DNA of 64,000 nucleotides from Macrobrachium rosenbergii (GCF_040412425.1 NC_089749.1:37439070-37503069), one strand, 5' to 3'; positions 36,166-47,956 are shown, numbered from the stretch's first letter. Translations and numbers: made by a program. Notes: generated by a model from the letters alone, not told the origin.

Positions 36166-37020
36166 ATGAGCACGGGCACAGACATTCCTAACTACATACA
36201 AATGACTGTGAGCTTCTCGGTACCTGCACCCCGCTCGATGACCCCCCTGACGCACCAACCAAAGGTGGCCCTCAGCATAAGGCTGCTGCCATTCACCAAA
36301 CAAAATGCAGCGTCCTGGTTCTACAGGGTCGAGGGGCAATTCAGGGTAGCAGGCCTAACCGACAAAGTATTGAAGGCGGACATCGCCATCAATGCCCTCC
36401 CGGAGGAGATATACAAGAAGATCGCCCCATGGTTAATGACGACGTCAAGCCCCACCACCTTCCAGGAGTTAAAAGCCACTCTCGTCAAGACCTGCTCCCT
36501 GCCGGTCTCCGAGAGAGCCCGTGCCCTCGACCTCGCCCTCAACCCCCGACAGGAGGGAAACCTTTTGGAAACATGGCATGCCCTCCAGGACCTCCTCCTC
36601 CTCCCCGAGACTGACAGCAGCGGCAGGCACAAAGAAATCAGCCTGTCGAGGGAGATCTTCCTGCGGCAGCTACCACCAGAGGTCCGTGGGCAGATCACAC
36701 AGGCATACACCCTGCCAGTCAAGGACCTGATCAGGGTGGCGCAGCAGCTGATGGACTCTGCGAAGGCGGCAAAGTGGGCATCCATGCCCACACACCCCAC
36801 CACAGAGGCCATCAACGTCGTCGACCAGAAAAGGCCATCCCACCAGCAGAAGAAGGAGGGGCCGGGACTTTGCTATTACCACCGGAGGTTCGGGAGAGCT
36901 GCCCGGAGATGCGAAGCCCTCTGCCTTTTCTTCCCTTCAAAAAATGGGGGAGGCAGCGGCCACCCACACAGGCCGCCATGGCAGCAGCAATTGAAACACC
37001 CAGGGGCCCTGCACCAGTAG
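36166..37020 (+). CDS. gag: Element C gag
   Basis: The most intact Gag of the CsRn1-like copies, 284 codons from ATG 36166 (MSTGTDIPNYIQ) to TAG 37018. The start matches ATG positions in A, B and D. It carries the capsid-like region (LLETWHALQDLLLLPETDSS; LSREIFLRQLPPEVRGQI) and ends with the knuckle CYYH-RRFGRAARR-C-EAL-C (CX2HX9CX3C), the CHCC type reported for the CsRn1 clade. Downstream of the knuckle an AAAAAAT run lies where the protease frame takes over. The protein would package element RNA. It lacks several residues seen in B after the N-terminus. Confidence 0.8.
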   Translation: MSTGTDIPNYIQMTVSFSVPAPRSMTPLTHQPKVALSIRLLPFTKQNAASWFYRVEGQFRVAGLTDKVLKADIAINALPEEIYKKIAPWLMTTSSPTTFQELKATLVKTCSLPVSERARALDLALNPRQEGNLLETWHALQDLLLLPETDSSGRHKEISLSREIFLRQLPPEVRGQITQAYTLPVKDLIRVAQQLMDSAKAAKWASMPTHPTTEAINVVDQKRPSHQQKKEGPGLCYYHRRFGRAARRCEALCLFFPSKNGGGSGHPHRPPWQQQLKHPGALHQ

Positions 37021-38062
37021 GTTTTTACGTCCGCGACACTGTTTCCGGCAGGATGATGTTGATCGACACTGGAGCCATGCAGTCAGTGTTCCCGCCTTCA
37101 AGAGAGGACCGCCAACGGGTTCCCCATCCTCTCCTATGGCACCAAGCTCCTGTTGATCTCCGTCCTTGGCCGGAGATACAGGTGGAAATTCATTGTTGCG
37201 GACGTTAGGACCCCACTCCTGGGGGCAGACTTCTTTGCCCACTTCGGACTGGCAGTCGATGTCGGCCGCAAACGCCTGCTGGACACCGAGTCCTGCCAGT
37301 CCCCGCCCTTGTCGCCGGGCCCCAGGGAGCCCCCCGTCTGTTCCGTCACACCCCACCAGTATGGTTCCCTTCTGAAGGAATTCCTGGAAGGCATCAAACC
37401 CGAGCTTCGCCAGGTGCCCGGGGCCCCTGCCAAACACGGGATATACCATCACATCAAGTTCCGATGGCTTCCCCCACAGCGCCTTCAGGAGGCCAAGAAG
37501 GCCTTCGCTGAGATGGAAAGGATGGGCATATGTAAGAAGGCTCCCAGCCCGTGGGCCTCCCCCCTTCAAATGGTGCAGAAAGCGGACGGCACCTGGAGGC
37601 CCTGCGGCTACTACAGGCAGCTCAACCTTGCTACAGAACCCGACCACTATTCCCTGCCAAACATGCAGACCTAGTGGCCTCCTTCCACGGGGCCAAAATA
37701 ATTCTCAAAGTTGGATCTTCTAAAATCATATTTTCAGGTACCAGTAGCGCCAGAAGACATATCCAAAACCGCCATCGTCATGCCTTACGGTTCCTACGTC
37801 TTCGCCTTCTCCACCTTCGGCCTGAGGAACACAGGCGCGACCTTCCAAAGGTTGATGGACAGCATCCTGGGGGACCTGGACTTCTGCGTCTGCTACATCG
37901 ATGATATCCTAATCTTTTCCAGGTCCCAGAAGGAACACCTGCGGCACATCCGGAAGGTCCTGCAGCGCCTGCAGGAAAGTGGCCTCGTCGTCAGGTTCGA
38001 CAAGTGCACCTTCAACATTGAGAAGGTGGAATTCCTGGGCCACGAGATATCCCCAGGGGGCA
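36950..38062 (+). pseudogene. pol: Element C protease-reverse transcriptase
   Basis: In a different frame from gag, PVGFYVRDTVSGRMMLIDTG carries an intact aspartic protease motif (Asp codon at 37065). A shortened region and frame change follow. Then LLGADFFAHFGL closes the protease (37153-37674 frame). RT starts at KHGIYHHIKFR and runs through ERMGICKKAPSPWASPLQMV to a one-base deletion near 37668. It resumes at 37711 with LLKSYFQVPVAPEDISK and YIDDILIF (37894-37905). The frame ends at the chimeric junction. Connection, RNase H and integrase are missing. Confidence 0.84.
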
Positions 38063-38860
38063 GCAGTAGACACGTAAGGCTATACCCTTGTCAGGATTCG
38101 TATGTGTCATACTGTTGACAATTATCCTCTTCATGACCTTGACCTCGTCCTTGAATTGGCTGTGATATGTAGCTTTGTAATACAATATGATGCTTCTCGG
38201 TGAGTAAGGTGCTGTCACTAGTGTGCTGGCACACACATCCAACTATTTTCATATGCAACATTCTATTAGATTGCTGTCGTATCCGTTATTAGTTAGGAGC
38301 TGCCTAACACGTTCAAGCTCTGCCTGAGTAGCTTTCCACCAGGAACCGTGTAATTGCATGTCTCACGTATGCAGCTACCACAGAGTGTTTGTAAACGTCA
38401 GGGCACTCCCCACGGGCGTTAAGACACCAACCCACATTAGTTCCCTTTCGGCACCCTTGTAATGCGAAATAGTACATCCCTCTGTAGAGAGGTGTGGGAG
38501 TCGATCAACGTAGTATACAAATTTAAATGTACCGATGGGATATGTCAAGCCCTCAGCAATTACTACATAAGTCACACCACTACCACTCGACACAGGCGAC
38601 TGCAAGCTCCTCACAACCAAGGGGCAATATCTCAACAATATGTAGATGACCACGAGCATAAACCGACACTAGATGAGTTATTAGAAAGATCGTGCATAGA
38701 GAAGCCCGGTTCCACAGATGGCAAATAGCAGACTTCATCCTCCCTTCTTCAAGGAAACTACGGGACATCCGTGAGAATCCAAAGGGAGACATGAGTGACA
38801 GGACACCCCTGGACACAACTACTGACAATGAAGGAAGTCAGTACTATCAGCCAGAGGCAG
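38063..38860. mobile_element. Penelope-like endonuclease fragment with internal inversion
   Basis: On -, 38063-38395 encodes the stretch before the endonuclease (AELERVRQLLTNNGYDSNLI; SIILYYKATYHSQFKDEV; NPDKGIALRVYC). On +, from about 38440, comes its continuation (VMRNSTSLC; ESINVVYKFKCTDGICQ; YYISHTTTTRHRRLQ), a GIY-YIG-like endonuclease of a Penelope-type element, decaying by about 38860. The two halves of one coding sequence thus lie in opposite orientation. The left border is fused to element C. Stops are present, and the family call rests on sequence resemblance only. Confidence 0.6.
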
Positions 38861-40169
38861 GAATCGCACCCTTTGCTGCAAGCCGGGGCACAGGACGCGT
38901 CTAAGGAGCACCAGGTATGCCCATGTTGCTGCCCAGACCACTGAGAAAATGAAACCTGCCGACCAATAGAAATTCACCACCCAATGACATCATGTTTAAA
39001 ATTCAAAAGCCCACATGCAATAGTGAAAACCTTCTATATTAATCTGTGATTTAGTCTTGAAGACATCGCCGATGAGCAAGGAAATGGTCCATCGACTAGA
39101 AAAAGTAAGTGGAAAGAATAGTTTTTCTTTATGCTTGCCTGAAGAGAAAAAGAAGTATAGACTGATCCAAGATAAAAAGATAGTATCTGTGGACAATGCC
39201 ATGAACTTCAATAAAAATGGCATAAGAGAGAAAATATGCCCAAATAGCATACATCGCCATGGCTGAGCGTATCTCATGGAATGTTGTCAATAAGACTCTT
39301 CGAGGACAACTCCGGGAAGTTGAAGGAAGGCTGCAGACAGCCACCATCAAGGACTGTGTGTGGGAAGAATGAAGGACGACTTATGTGATACGACGACCGA
39401 GAATGCTTCTAAATTCCTGCAGGAGTCAAAGCAATGACAGCAGTGGGTCACTACCAATATCATCCACAAAAAATTAATGTGGCTGAATAAAGGCCCCGTC
39501 AGAAATGAGAAGCCTGTAAAAGACCGCATTGGCAGTCTTACGGGCGCATGTGTGTGTGTGAATCATCCATCGGAGAAAACAAGACAAAGCATCCCGCTTT
39601 CTCTCCCTCCCGTGTGTCACCTGGAGGGGACCACTCGAAGGAACGCAACTTCTACCATACACATTTCTGTCTGTTTCTCTCTAACCATTGTTGTCTCGAT
39701 TCATGTACAATCACCACTACTTGCATTGCCATGCAAGTATTCTAATCATGTACTCGTAATGTTCCACCGAATCTTCTGTGTCAAACTGTATGTATGTTTC
39801 TGTTTGTGAAGACGCCAAACATCTCGCCATTTCACATATATTATGCTACTGCATTGTATTCATTCATCTGTCTCGAATCTCATGCAAATGTTCATATGTG
39901 GAATTTTCTGGCCTTTCCATTGATAAATGTTTTATCATTGTACATTTATTATGTCTCTCACAATCGCCATCTGTTTGTCTGTCCACAAGCACAGATGTCC
40001 GAAACATAACCTCTGTTTTGCCCTGTCTGTGTGTAGAAACTACTTTGCGGCTCGCACCAGCCAATAACAACTTCGAAGATTCTGTACATTGATTCAGTAA
40101 GGAACCACCAATAAACTAGACAATACCCAGCCAGTATGCCACTCAATACCATCCTTACAAGCCTTCCGA

Positions 40170-40171
<2 letters not shown>
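38861..40171. other. No gene recognised
   Basis: Short ORFs on both strands without domains. The end (about 40060-40140) has ACCAATAAACTAG, a possible polyadenylation signal of an unidentified LTR. Confidence 0.4.

Positions 40172-40246
<75 letters not shown>
40172..40246. repeat. (AT)n microsatellite at the 3' side of the Penelope-like element
   Basis: About 75 bp of perfect AT, followed by a short TATG array. It lies just past the predicted 3' end of the minus-strand Penelope-like element. Confidence 0.97.
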
Positions 40247-40257
<11 letters not shown>

Positions 40258-40259
40258 TG

Positions 40260-42530
40260 CAAAAATACAATAAAATCCTATATATAAATGTATATAAAGG
40301 CAAATTGGAGTTCTTTTTTCTTCATCCATTTAATAATACGCCGACGTTTCGTATCTCTTGATACATTTTCCAGGCTGAAAAAGCGATGAACTTAAACAGT
40401 AATTGTGTATAAACAGTAAAAGGTATACACATTATATACTTGGCACCATGTTAAAGGACAATTTAAAAAAAGACAACCTTAAAAACACTTAAAAGATATT
40501 TTAAAAACGTATTTAAAAAAAGAACAGAACATCAGAAGGAGGCCAGGGCCAACACGAAAAGCAAGACATCTACCTACATCGGTAGTGTAAAGCAAACTAA
40601 CACAGACAACCAGTGCATGGCGGGGGAGAGAGAGGGAGGGAGCATAAACAAAGAGGATACAGAGGCACGTTAAGAGATGAGCGGTTGGGTGGAAGTTGAT
40701 TGGTGATTAAGGGCAGGGACAGTTAATTTAATCATAATAGATTCAAGTGTGGTTAAGTCTTCTACATATCAGGTTCTTCCCACTATACTAAAATCCTTAG
40801 CATCTATATGTCTTACAAATTTTGCTATGATTTCTTACTTTGGACTGCTCGGGATTGGATAATCGACAGCTTGTTCTAAAACTAATTCCTTGATAAGAGG
40901 AGATTCGGACTTTTTGCATCCTCCTATTACAATCGATGTAAGTGCCAAGATCACATCTAGGACAATTATATTTATAAATCACACCGGAAGTAAACAAAGG
41001 GCTAATCCTGTCCATGACATGGGAAAGAGATTCAGTGGTTCGTGGGTTTATTGGGATTAACTCAAGATTAAGAACGGGTAATTGTCCATTGAATAAACTG
41101 ATACATTTTTTTCAGAAATCTGTTGTCATTTAAAAAAGGAAATCTTGCATACAAACATAATTTGGGAACACTATGGCCTAAAGGTTGGGGGTTAAGTCTC
41201 AAATTAAGCAATTTGTTGAGAGCTCTATGGACAATCACTGGTGGGGATAGTAATTATTCTTAAAATAATCAGTGAGGATAACCACCTCAGCATGAAATGC
41301 AGACCAACTTGAGGTCAGATTAATGGCTCTAGGAAGGAAAGTGGACAAGGAATTCATTTTAAAATTGTAAAAACATGAGCTATAAAAATTCGTGCTAAGG
41401 CCAGTAAAAGTTCTCTGCCTATAAATACCTGTATGGAAGCCAATTTCATCCTTGGTTACCTTTACATCAAGGAAGGGGAGAGAATTATGCGTTTCAGTCT
41501 CAATGGTAAATTTAATGTTCTGGTGTTGTGCATTTAAATGTTCCAAAAACACGTCAGCATGGTAGTCAAATCTAAAAAGGCCAAATGTATCATCAACGTA
41601 ACGTTTATAAAAGAGTGGACGGAAATCAGAAGGACATTCATCTATAGGTAGCTCCTTCAGAGAGTTCATAAAGATGCTAGCAAAGGTCGGTCCCAAAGGA
41701 CTGCCCATTACCATCGCCTCTATTTATTTAAAAACAGTACCATTAAAAATGAAGGCCGTGTCCAGCACAGTCAATTCTAGAAGTGATTTAAACTGAGCTT
41801 TAATAAATTTATTAAAAACGGAATTATCGGTAGGAAATAACTTTTTTAAAATGATGTCTATAGCCTCAGCTACAGGAACATTTGTGAACACCGATTCTAC
41901 GTCAGAACTAACCATGAACAACTCTGGGTCTTGCTTAATGACTTCGTCTTTGAAGGTAGTCGAATTCGTCCAAGCGTACTTATTGTTGGTAAGGGGCTGA
42001 AGAATGGGATAAGGGACTTGGCTATTTTATAGCTGGAAGTATTAATGGAGGAAAGACTTGGTCTGAGGGGAATTTCGTCCTTGTGTATTTGGGGCAGTCC
42101 ATAGATAACTCCGTAAGTAGATCCAGTCGCCAGGAGGTCCTGATAGGTATTGTTGTCTATTACTTTGTTTTGTTTAAGTGTTCTAAGGAAACTATTCATT
42201 TTGTCTTCAGGTTTGGTAATGTTATAAAGGTCCGGTTCCCCAACTTCAGTAAATTTTGACATGTCACATAAAATGTCGTTCATTTTCTGTGTGTAGCTGG
42301 ACCTATCAAGAATTACTGTGTCTTTGCCCTTGTCTGGACGAGTGGTCATTATATTTTCGTCTTTCGCAAAGTCTCTAAGAATTTCGTGACTTTTTTCGTA
42401 AAATGGGCCCATCTAGGTTTAAGATTGTTGAAGGTATTGTGGGCAAGGGCTGAAAATTGCAATTTCAAAATTTCTACATTATTATAGAAAGGAAGTCTAG
42501 CTATCTTCTGAAAGAGCATTTCTGGTTAGA
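40260..42530 (-). mobile_element. Penelope-like retroelement
   Basis: Minus-strand element with a Penelope-type RT, a GIY-YIG endonuclease region and a 3' tail. The tail holds the hairpin GTATC-AAGA-GATAC followed by GAAACGTC (40365 down to 40343). This is the 3' half of the hammerhead-like motifs known from Penelope pseudo-LTRs. The matching CTGANGA is not intact (CTGGAAAA instead). The 5' boundary is uncertain. Confidence 0.75.
40797..42530 (-). pseudogene. Penelope-like RT-GIY-YIG polyprotein (broken)
   Basis: Read from 42530 down. An N-terminal part contains ARLPFYNNVEILKLQFSALA. Then TRPDKGKDTVILDRSSYTQK and YGLPQIHKDEIPLRPSLSSI (41897-42412) are the N-terminal RT motifs of the Penelope clade. 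SSDVESVFTNVPVAEAIDII carries the first catalytic Asp (41724-41921). MGSPLGPTFA and YKRYVDDTFG carry the YVDD box, and LPFLDVKVTKDEIGF follows (41235-41714). After a gap, VIYKYNCPRCDLGTYIDCNR and SSYQGISFRT (40797-41015) form the GIY-YIG endonuclease. Its glycine after YI is Asp here (YID rather than YIG). Several stops and frameshifts are present. The protein would nick DNA and prime reverse transcription. Confidence 0.82.
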
Positions 42531-43196
42531 GATCCGGATTTTTAGGTGCGCCACGGAAGTAGTGTCCATGTGTGTGTTGTGAAAATTGCTAAGTGCAAAG
42601 GGTACTTGTGAAAGATTATTCATTCCTTTGTGAAAGACCAAAGTAGGAGGACGTGTTGGAATGCCTGGTAATCGGGGTTACCTGTCGCTGAAAAAGTGAG
42701 TAGGAACTTAGAAAATTACTAACCTTTACATGTGTTTAATACAGACCTGGTTATTTTGCAATGATTATTCCTTTATCATAATTTAAAATTTGTCACGTAT
42801 TTCTGTGTGCTATGAACTGGGTGAGCTCTGATTTTAATTGAGATGGTTCTATTCCTTGCAGATGTTTTGATTAAGGTAGGAACCATAAATAATCATGGCA
42901 TATAGCCCCTTATGGAAATGGAACTGAAGTGACATTGAAAGTTATTAATAACGTACTTATAAATAATGTGGTCTGACTTGGTGACTTTGTGGGAGGCGGG
43001 AGCTAATTCCCACACACTATGTTTTCTCGCAACGGTTTAGTTTTTTTTTTTTTGGGGTATAGCTTAATGGAATTAATTATCTCTTATGCATGATTTCATT
43101 TACCTGTCTTGTTGTTAGACTTACACAATAAACTTGGTTTTTGTAAGATGGGCTTCTTTTGTTTTACACCCATGTTTTGGTGGTTAGGAACAGGGC
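42531..43196. other. No gene recognised
   Basis: AT-rich sequence, probably including the 5' region of the Penelope-like element. Confidence 0.4.
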
Positions 43197-43235
43197 TGTG
43201 TGTGTGTGTGTGTGTGTGTGTGTGAGTGTGTGAGA

Positions 43236-43301
<66 letters not shown>
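43197..43301. repeat. Compound (TG)n-(GA)n microsatellite
   Basis: About 28 bp of TG, a degenerate GAGTGTGTGA transition, then about 60 bp of GA. Confidence 0.96.
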
Positions 43302-43303
<2 letters not shown>

Positions 43304-43989
43304 TCTTCAGGCCATCGCTACTCAGGGTGACCAGGAAAGTCTCCCGTCCATGTATGAGGTGGGGTAACATATATGTATATAGGTATATGACCATGAAGGG
43401 AGTGAAACAAGAAGTGGAAGATCTTCCACCTTTCCTCTGGGGTATTTTCAAGTAAACTATACATAGGGGAAGAAAACATTACCAAGAAGACTCAGTTTTG
43501 CTAACAACAGCAAAGATTAAAAGGGTAAATAACTATTTTTGTGCATATAAGGGTCATTACTTTTTTATATACATCATTTTACCCATTTTTTTTTTCTTTT
43601 AAAAGTGGTATTCATTTTGCTATTACAGCAGCATTTTACTCAATCAAGGAAATGTAACCTCAAATATTGATAGTTAATTGTGAGGTGAAAATAATTCTCA
43701 TGCAAGTGTCATCCTAATATTATTTTAATTCCTGTTTTGGAATGTTTTTCCTGCTGATTATTTCTAGATACTCTTTTTATCATATGAAGAGTAAAAGATC
43801 TACCGGAACAACATAATGTGATCAGAATATGTTACAAAGTTTTAAGCATAATAAATATCTTATGTAAAGCTTTCTTGTCCTGAACTCAGAATATACACTA
43901 ATGCAACCCTGTTTTGCAAAATTAACTTCCTCAGTGTCAGATTTAACCATTTTTTCAAGTTCATTTGCAGAGACCAATAATACAAAACA
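43302..43989. other. No gene recognised
   Basis: AT-rich sequence with no supported feature. Confidence 0.5.
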
Positions 43990-44600
43990 TTTAAATGATT
44001 ATTAGCTGAAATTTTATTTTCTACAAGTATTCAAATTCCCTTCCAAGAGAGTTTCCATACTCCCTTCTGACTTTCGTACTTGATCCTGCAATTCATATCT
44101 TTTATCTCACTACCATTATCTGGTACATTTACTCCCCTATAGGCTACCTGTTCAAATGAAAAAATTCCACTGATACGACATCAACTTTAATCTTGAGTGT
44201 TGCATCTATTTAGCTTACAGTTACCACCGAAACCCTTCTCTCACTTACATTTACTCTAAACTCTTGACAACTCTTGTTTTGCAAAAATTTTCAAATGACC
44301 TATGTTTTTTAAGTTCACATCACGTTTTCCATCATCAGCAATCTGCATTCCACATGCCTCCCATTTTCTTGTCTTAACAACTTGCACCCACATCTACTAT
44401 TCTTTCTCTAACATTTTGCAGTTCTTTACCCATAAACAGATTAAATATCCAAGGAAGCATAACGCATCCTGGTCTTTTCACCCCTTCTATTTCAAACCAA
44501 TCAATCGCCTGTCTACATTAGCACAAACTTCTCTCTTATCATAAATTCTAATTACTGTTAACATGTCACCTCCAAGAATCATGTCATTACCACCCTTCAC
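43990..44600 (-). pseudogene. Non-LTR retrotransposon RT fragment
   Basis: On -, CRQAIDWFEIEGVKRPGCVM followed by LPWIFNLFMG (about 44518 to 44429) matches the non-LTR RT signature in which a GVRQGC-like turn precedes SPxLFNxxM. Weakly preserved downstream motifs (NCRIKYESQKGVWKL-like, about 44070) fit the later thumb region. Stops interrupt every frame. It is distinct from the + strand non-LTR element at 50754. Clade not assignable. Confidence 0.55.
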
Positions 44601-45168
44601 ATTTTATATATACAATATAAGGTCAACCATGAGCTTTTTCTAGGTGCAAGTGCAAAAAACTCTGCTTTTTTCTTTCACAATACGGATAAAACCATCTTGG
44701 ATACGTTGGACAAGATCACGATCCTTATTGGCAGTAATTATTTCCGCCACTTTGCTCACGATCATAAACACTTTGGAGGTATTACGTTTCTGCATTGTAA
44801 TGCAAGAGAAATTATTTTAGGCCACATCAGTGCAACTGATCAAGTATGAAGCCTTGCCTCTGCACATACAGTTGAGTGCAATTGGTCACAGCTTTGAACC
44901 CTTTAGATGAAGTTGTTTTACAACTCCGGCTTCTTGACACTCGGCACAAGGCTGGAGAAGAACACTCACCTAGATCAGCAAGTACTTGATTCAAGAAGGG
45001 GGAAGTTACTGTATCAGCCTGCCCTTTAACACAGAAGACCGAACCCAACAGGGCAGTGAAAGGTCGCGGCCCAGTCGTTATACTGTATTTGAAGTAGGCC
45101 TGGGAACTCTTCACGCTGTGTGAAGCCATCTAGGACGAGTATCTGGCATTAGATTTTATTGAAAGGGT
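44601..45168. other. Unassigned; one 100-codon ORF on -
   Basis: An ORF at 45129-44827 (-) starting MASHSVKSSQAY has no motif I recognise. It may be chance or part of a decayed repeat. Confidence 0.3.
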
Positions 45169-47956
45169 GGTAGTGGGGCAGATAAGAGTAATTTTTTAGA
45201 AGAATCGTGCAAATGATGATACAAGCATCAAATTTGGCACAATTGTTCTCCAAGGGATACTAATCAAATATGCCCGATTGGCCAATTGAAAATCCAAAAT
45301 GGCGGCCATTTTTCAAGATGGCCGCCAAAATAACCACCCGAAGTTGATGTTTTGCTTAGAAATATTTGTAGTTGTCCGAACTGCATGATCTAAGTGTGGA
45401 TTCTTATGTTTTTAAGCCTGCTGATGTATATTTTCTAGTTTATAACATGGTTAAGGCACTATATTAAAGGAGTGATTGTCAGGCACTACCAAGGCACATT
45501 GGTGACATCACTGCTGTGAAATTCAGCATGGGGTTCAGTATCAGCTAAGTAGGAAATTTAGGTTGGCATCATACTGCAACAACCTACTAGTATCCCAAAT
45601 GCTGCCTAATCAACCCCAAATCAGTTAGGCAGCCGCACCTGAATGGACAGGACGTGCCAGCACAGGAGAGCCAAACCAAGGATAACAGGGTCTTAGCTAT
45701 CTGGATGGTGTACAGATCACACGGGACTTATGACACTGGATGAATGATCGGACTAGGTGTATGACACAGTGCAAGAACCTAGTTGTATCCCATACAGGAA
45801 AGCGCCTATTGTATATTACAGGACATAAGAGGCCTATTATACTATTACATGTACAGGGTGGTAAAAGGATAAACCCTCGACCCTGAACGTCATCGTAATC
45901 ATGGCTGCAAACTCTACTGGACGATCATGGAAAACAGACTGGGCCAAGTGTTGCCTATGTCAGGAGGTTAAGAAAGAAGATCTAAAATCTCCCCAGGCCA
46001 ATCCTGCCAGAAGAGGGGATGATGGATATACGATCCTGGCAAATAATATTCCTCTGTTTCACTCACTCATTGCTCTACCAATCAAGCTAGACCCTGCAAG
46101 ACTTGACGAAGGTTCTGAGATAGAGGAAACGTTGAGAAAAAATAAGGCACAATGTCATGAGAGTTGCAGGCTTCTGTTCAACAACACAAAGTTACACCGA
46201 GCTAAAAAAAATAACAAGTCATGTAGGTACTAGTGATAAGGGCAGTAGAAGTAAGATTCCACGAAAGCTCCAAGACACTAAAACAAAAGAATGCTTTTTT
46301 TGCAAAACAGAAGGAGGGGAGCTTAGAGAAGCAATGACAATGCAAGTGAATAGGAGAATAAATGAATGCGCCAAAACACTCAGTGATACAAAATTTCTCT
46401 CCAAACTAAGTGCAGGAGATGTCGTAGCCCAAGAAGTGAAATATCACCCTGGCTGTTTGTTGGCATTGTATAACCGAGAACGGGCATACCTAAAGGTGCA
46501 GGAGCAAGAAAAAGCACAGGAACACTGGAAGAATGCGTATCCAATTGCTTTCTCTGAACTAGTCACCTACACCTGTGAGATGAAAAATGCCAGTGAGAGG
46601 CCACCGATTTTCAAGCTTGCTGATTTGACCAAGCTTTACAAGCAAAGGCTGGAACAGCTTGGTGTTGACTCGCCTGATATTCATCCTACTCGACTCAAGG
46701 ATCAGCTGCTTTTGCACATTCCACAGCTGCAAGCTAATCGCCAAGGACGAGAAGTTCTGCTGGCTGTTGAAACTGATGTAGGTTCAATCGTATCAGAAGC
46801 ATCCCGTTATGGTGAAGCGATCCATCTAGCAAAAGCCGCTGGGATAATAAGACAAGACATGCTCCGTCAGAAGTCGAATTTCAGCAGCTATTTTCATGAC
46901 AAAGACTTAGAACAGGCTGTGCCACCATCACTGCTTCAGTTTGTATGAATGATCGAACATGGTGCAGACATCAAGTCCCAACTCCACCATGGAGCGTCTA
47001 AATCAGATTTTGTTATATCACAACTTCTACAGTACAACTACTTCGCCAAATACAAGGAAGGAACGGATGTCCAAAGGCATTCCAAGGACCGGGAGCCACA
47101 TTTTGTAGTCTAAATGGGCCTGTATGTGTTTGCCAAGACGAGGAAGAGACAAATAATTGAAATGCTCCATGAGAATGGGCTCAGCATATCATATGACCGA
47201 GTCCTAGAAATCTCAGCACAGTTAGGAGAAGCAGTTGTTGCACAGTATGTGGAAGATGGCGTAATCTGTCACCGAGTCTTGAGAAAGAATTTGTTCACAA
47301 GTGGAACAGTTGACAACATAGATCATAATCCGACTGTGACCACAGCTGAAACATCTTTACACGTTACAAGTGTGTCCATTTTCCAGTATCCAAACACAGA
47401 GGCCATACAACTCAATTCCATCAACACAGGCAGCCCTCAGAGAACATGCAAAGCGTGCAGCCTACCAGGCTGGGATCATCTGGGGCCAGGCAACCCACTG
47501 TAATCCACACATGAACAGTCCAGCTGAATGGGGGTGGACACAGAAAGGAGAAGCATGGCAGATACATTGGACAACACTACCACCGATTGCAGCAAGCTGT
47601 CAAGAATTGACAAAGTGGTCCTGTAAGAAGGTTTGCAAAGGAAGATGCAAGTGCTCTCAGGCAGAGCTTCCCTGCACATCACTCTGCAGCTGCATATGTG
47701 AACAGTAGCAGATCGAGAAACAGCAGCACTGTATGCATAACTTTGAAAATGTACTAGCCGAGACAAAACTTATGTAAAGAAAGACAAACATCCTGGTGGT
47801 CATCTTGAGAAATATGTCTCAGAGTGCTTTTTAAACAGGAAAATATAGTTCAGCAGGCTTCAAAACATAGGAATCCACACTTAGATAATACAAATCAGAC
47901 AACTACAAATATTTCTAAGCAAAACATCTACTTCGGGTGGTTATTTTGGCAAATAT
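45169..47956 (+). mobile_element. Academ-like DNA transposon, copy 2 (internally deleted, 3' truncated)
   Basis: The left end (GGTAGTGGGGCAGATA at about 45169) is close to the TTAGTGGAGCGGGA end of copy 1. A long inverted repeat is visible: about 45322-45455 matches 47956-47825 on the other strand (CCAAAATAACCACCCGAAGT; CTAAGTGTGGATTC). The outer part of the right repeat is missing, so the right end is truncated. The upstream non-coding region matches copy 1 (CAGATCACACGGGA; CAGGAGAGCC). The orientation is opposite to copy 1. Confidence 0.75.
45901..47708 (+). pseudogene. Academ-like transposon protein, copy 2 (lacks the XPG-like region)
   Basis: From ATG 45901: split zinc finger CCLCQEV...CHESC (45901-46233), then after a frameshift a second finger, CFFCKTEGG...KYHPGC (about 46291-46460). 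The helical block LTKLYKQRLEQLGVDS and EQAVPPSLLQFV follow. Stops at 46946 and 47111 precede MGLYVFAKTRKRQIIEMLHE, SGTVDNIDHNPTVTTAETS and SIFQYPNTEA. The text then jumps to LREHAKRAAYQAGIIWGQAT. The segment holding SGCDTVSAF in copy 1 is absent. A CXC-like cluster (CKKVCKGRCKC...CTSLCSCIC) closes the protein at about 47626-47706. The zinc fingers and CXC would bind DNA; this copy should lack nuclease function. Confidence 0.65.

Larger units (their letters stand above)
35555..38062 (+). mobile_element. CsRn1-like LTR retrotransposon, element C (3' truncated)
   Basis: 5' LTR (35555-35931), primer site, gag, protease and RT. The match to elements B and D stops at about 38062, just after the FLGHEISPGG motif. 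The next bases belong to a Penelope-like fragment, so this is a chimeric junction. Confidence 0.88.
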
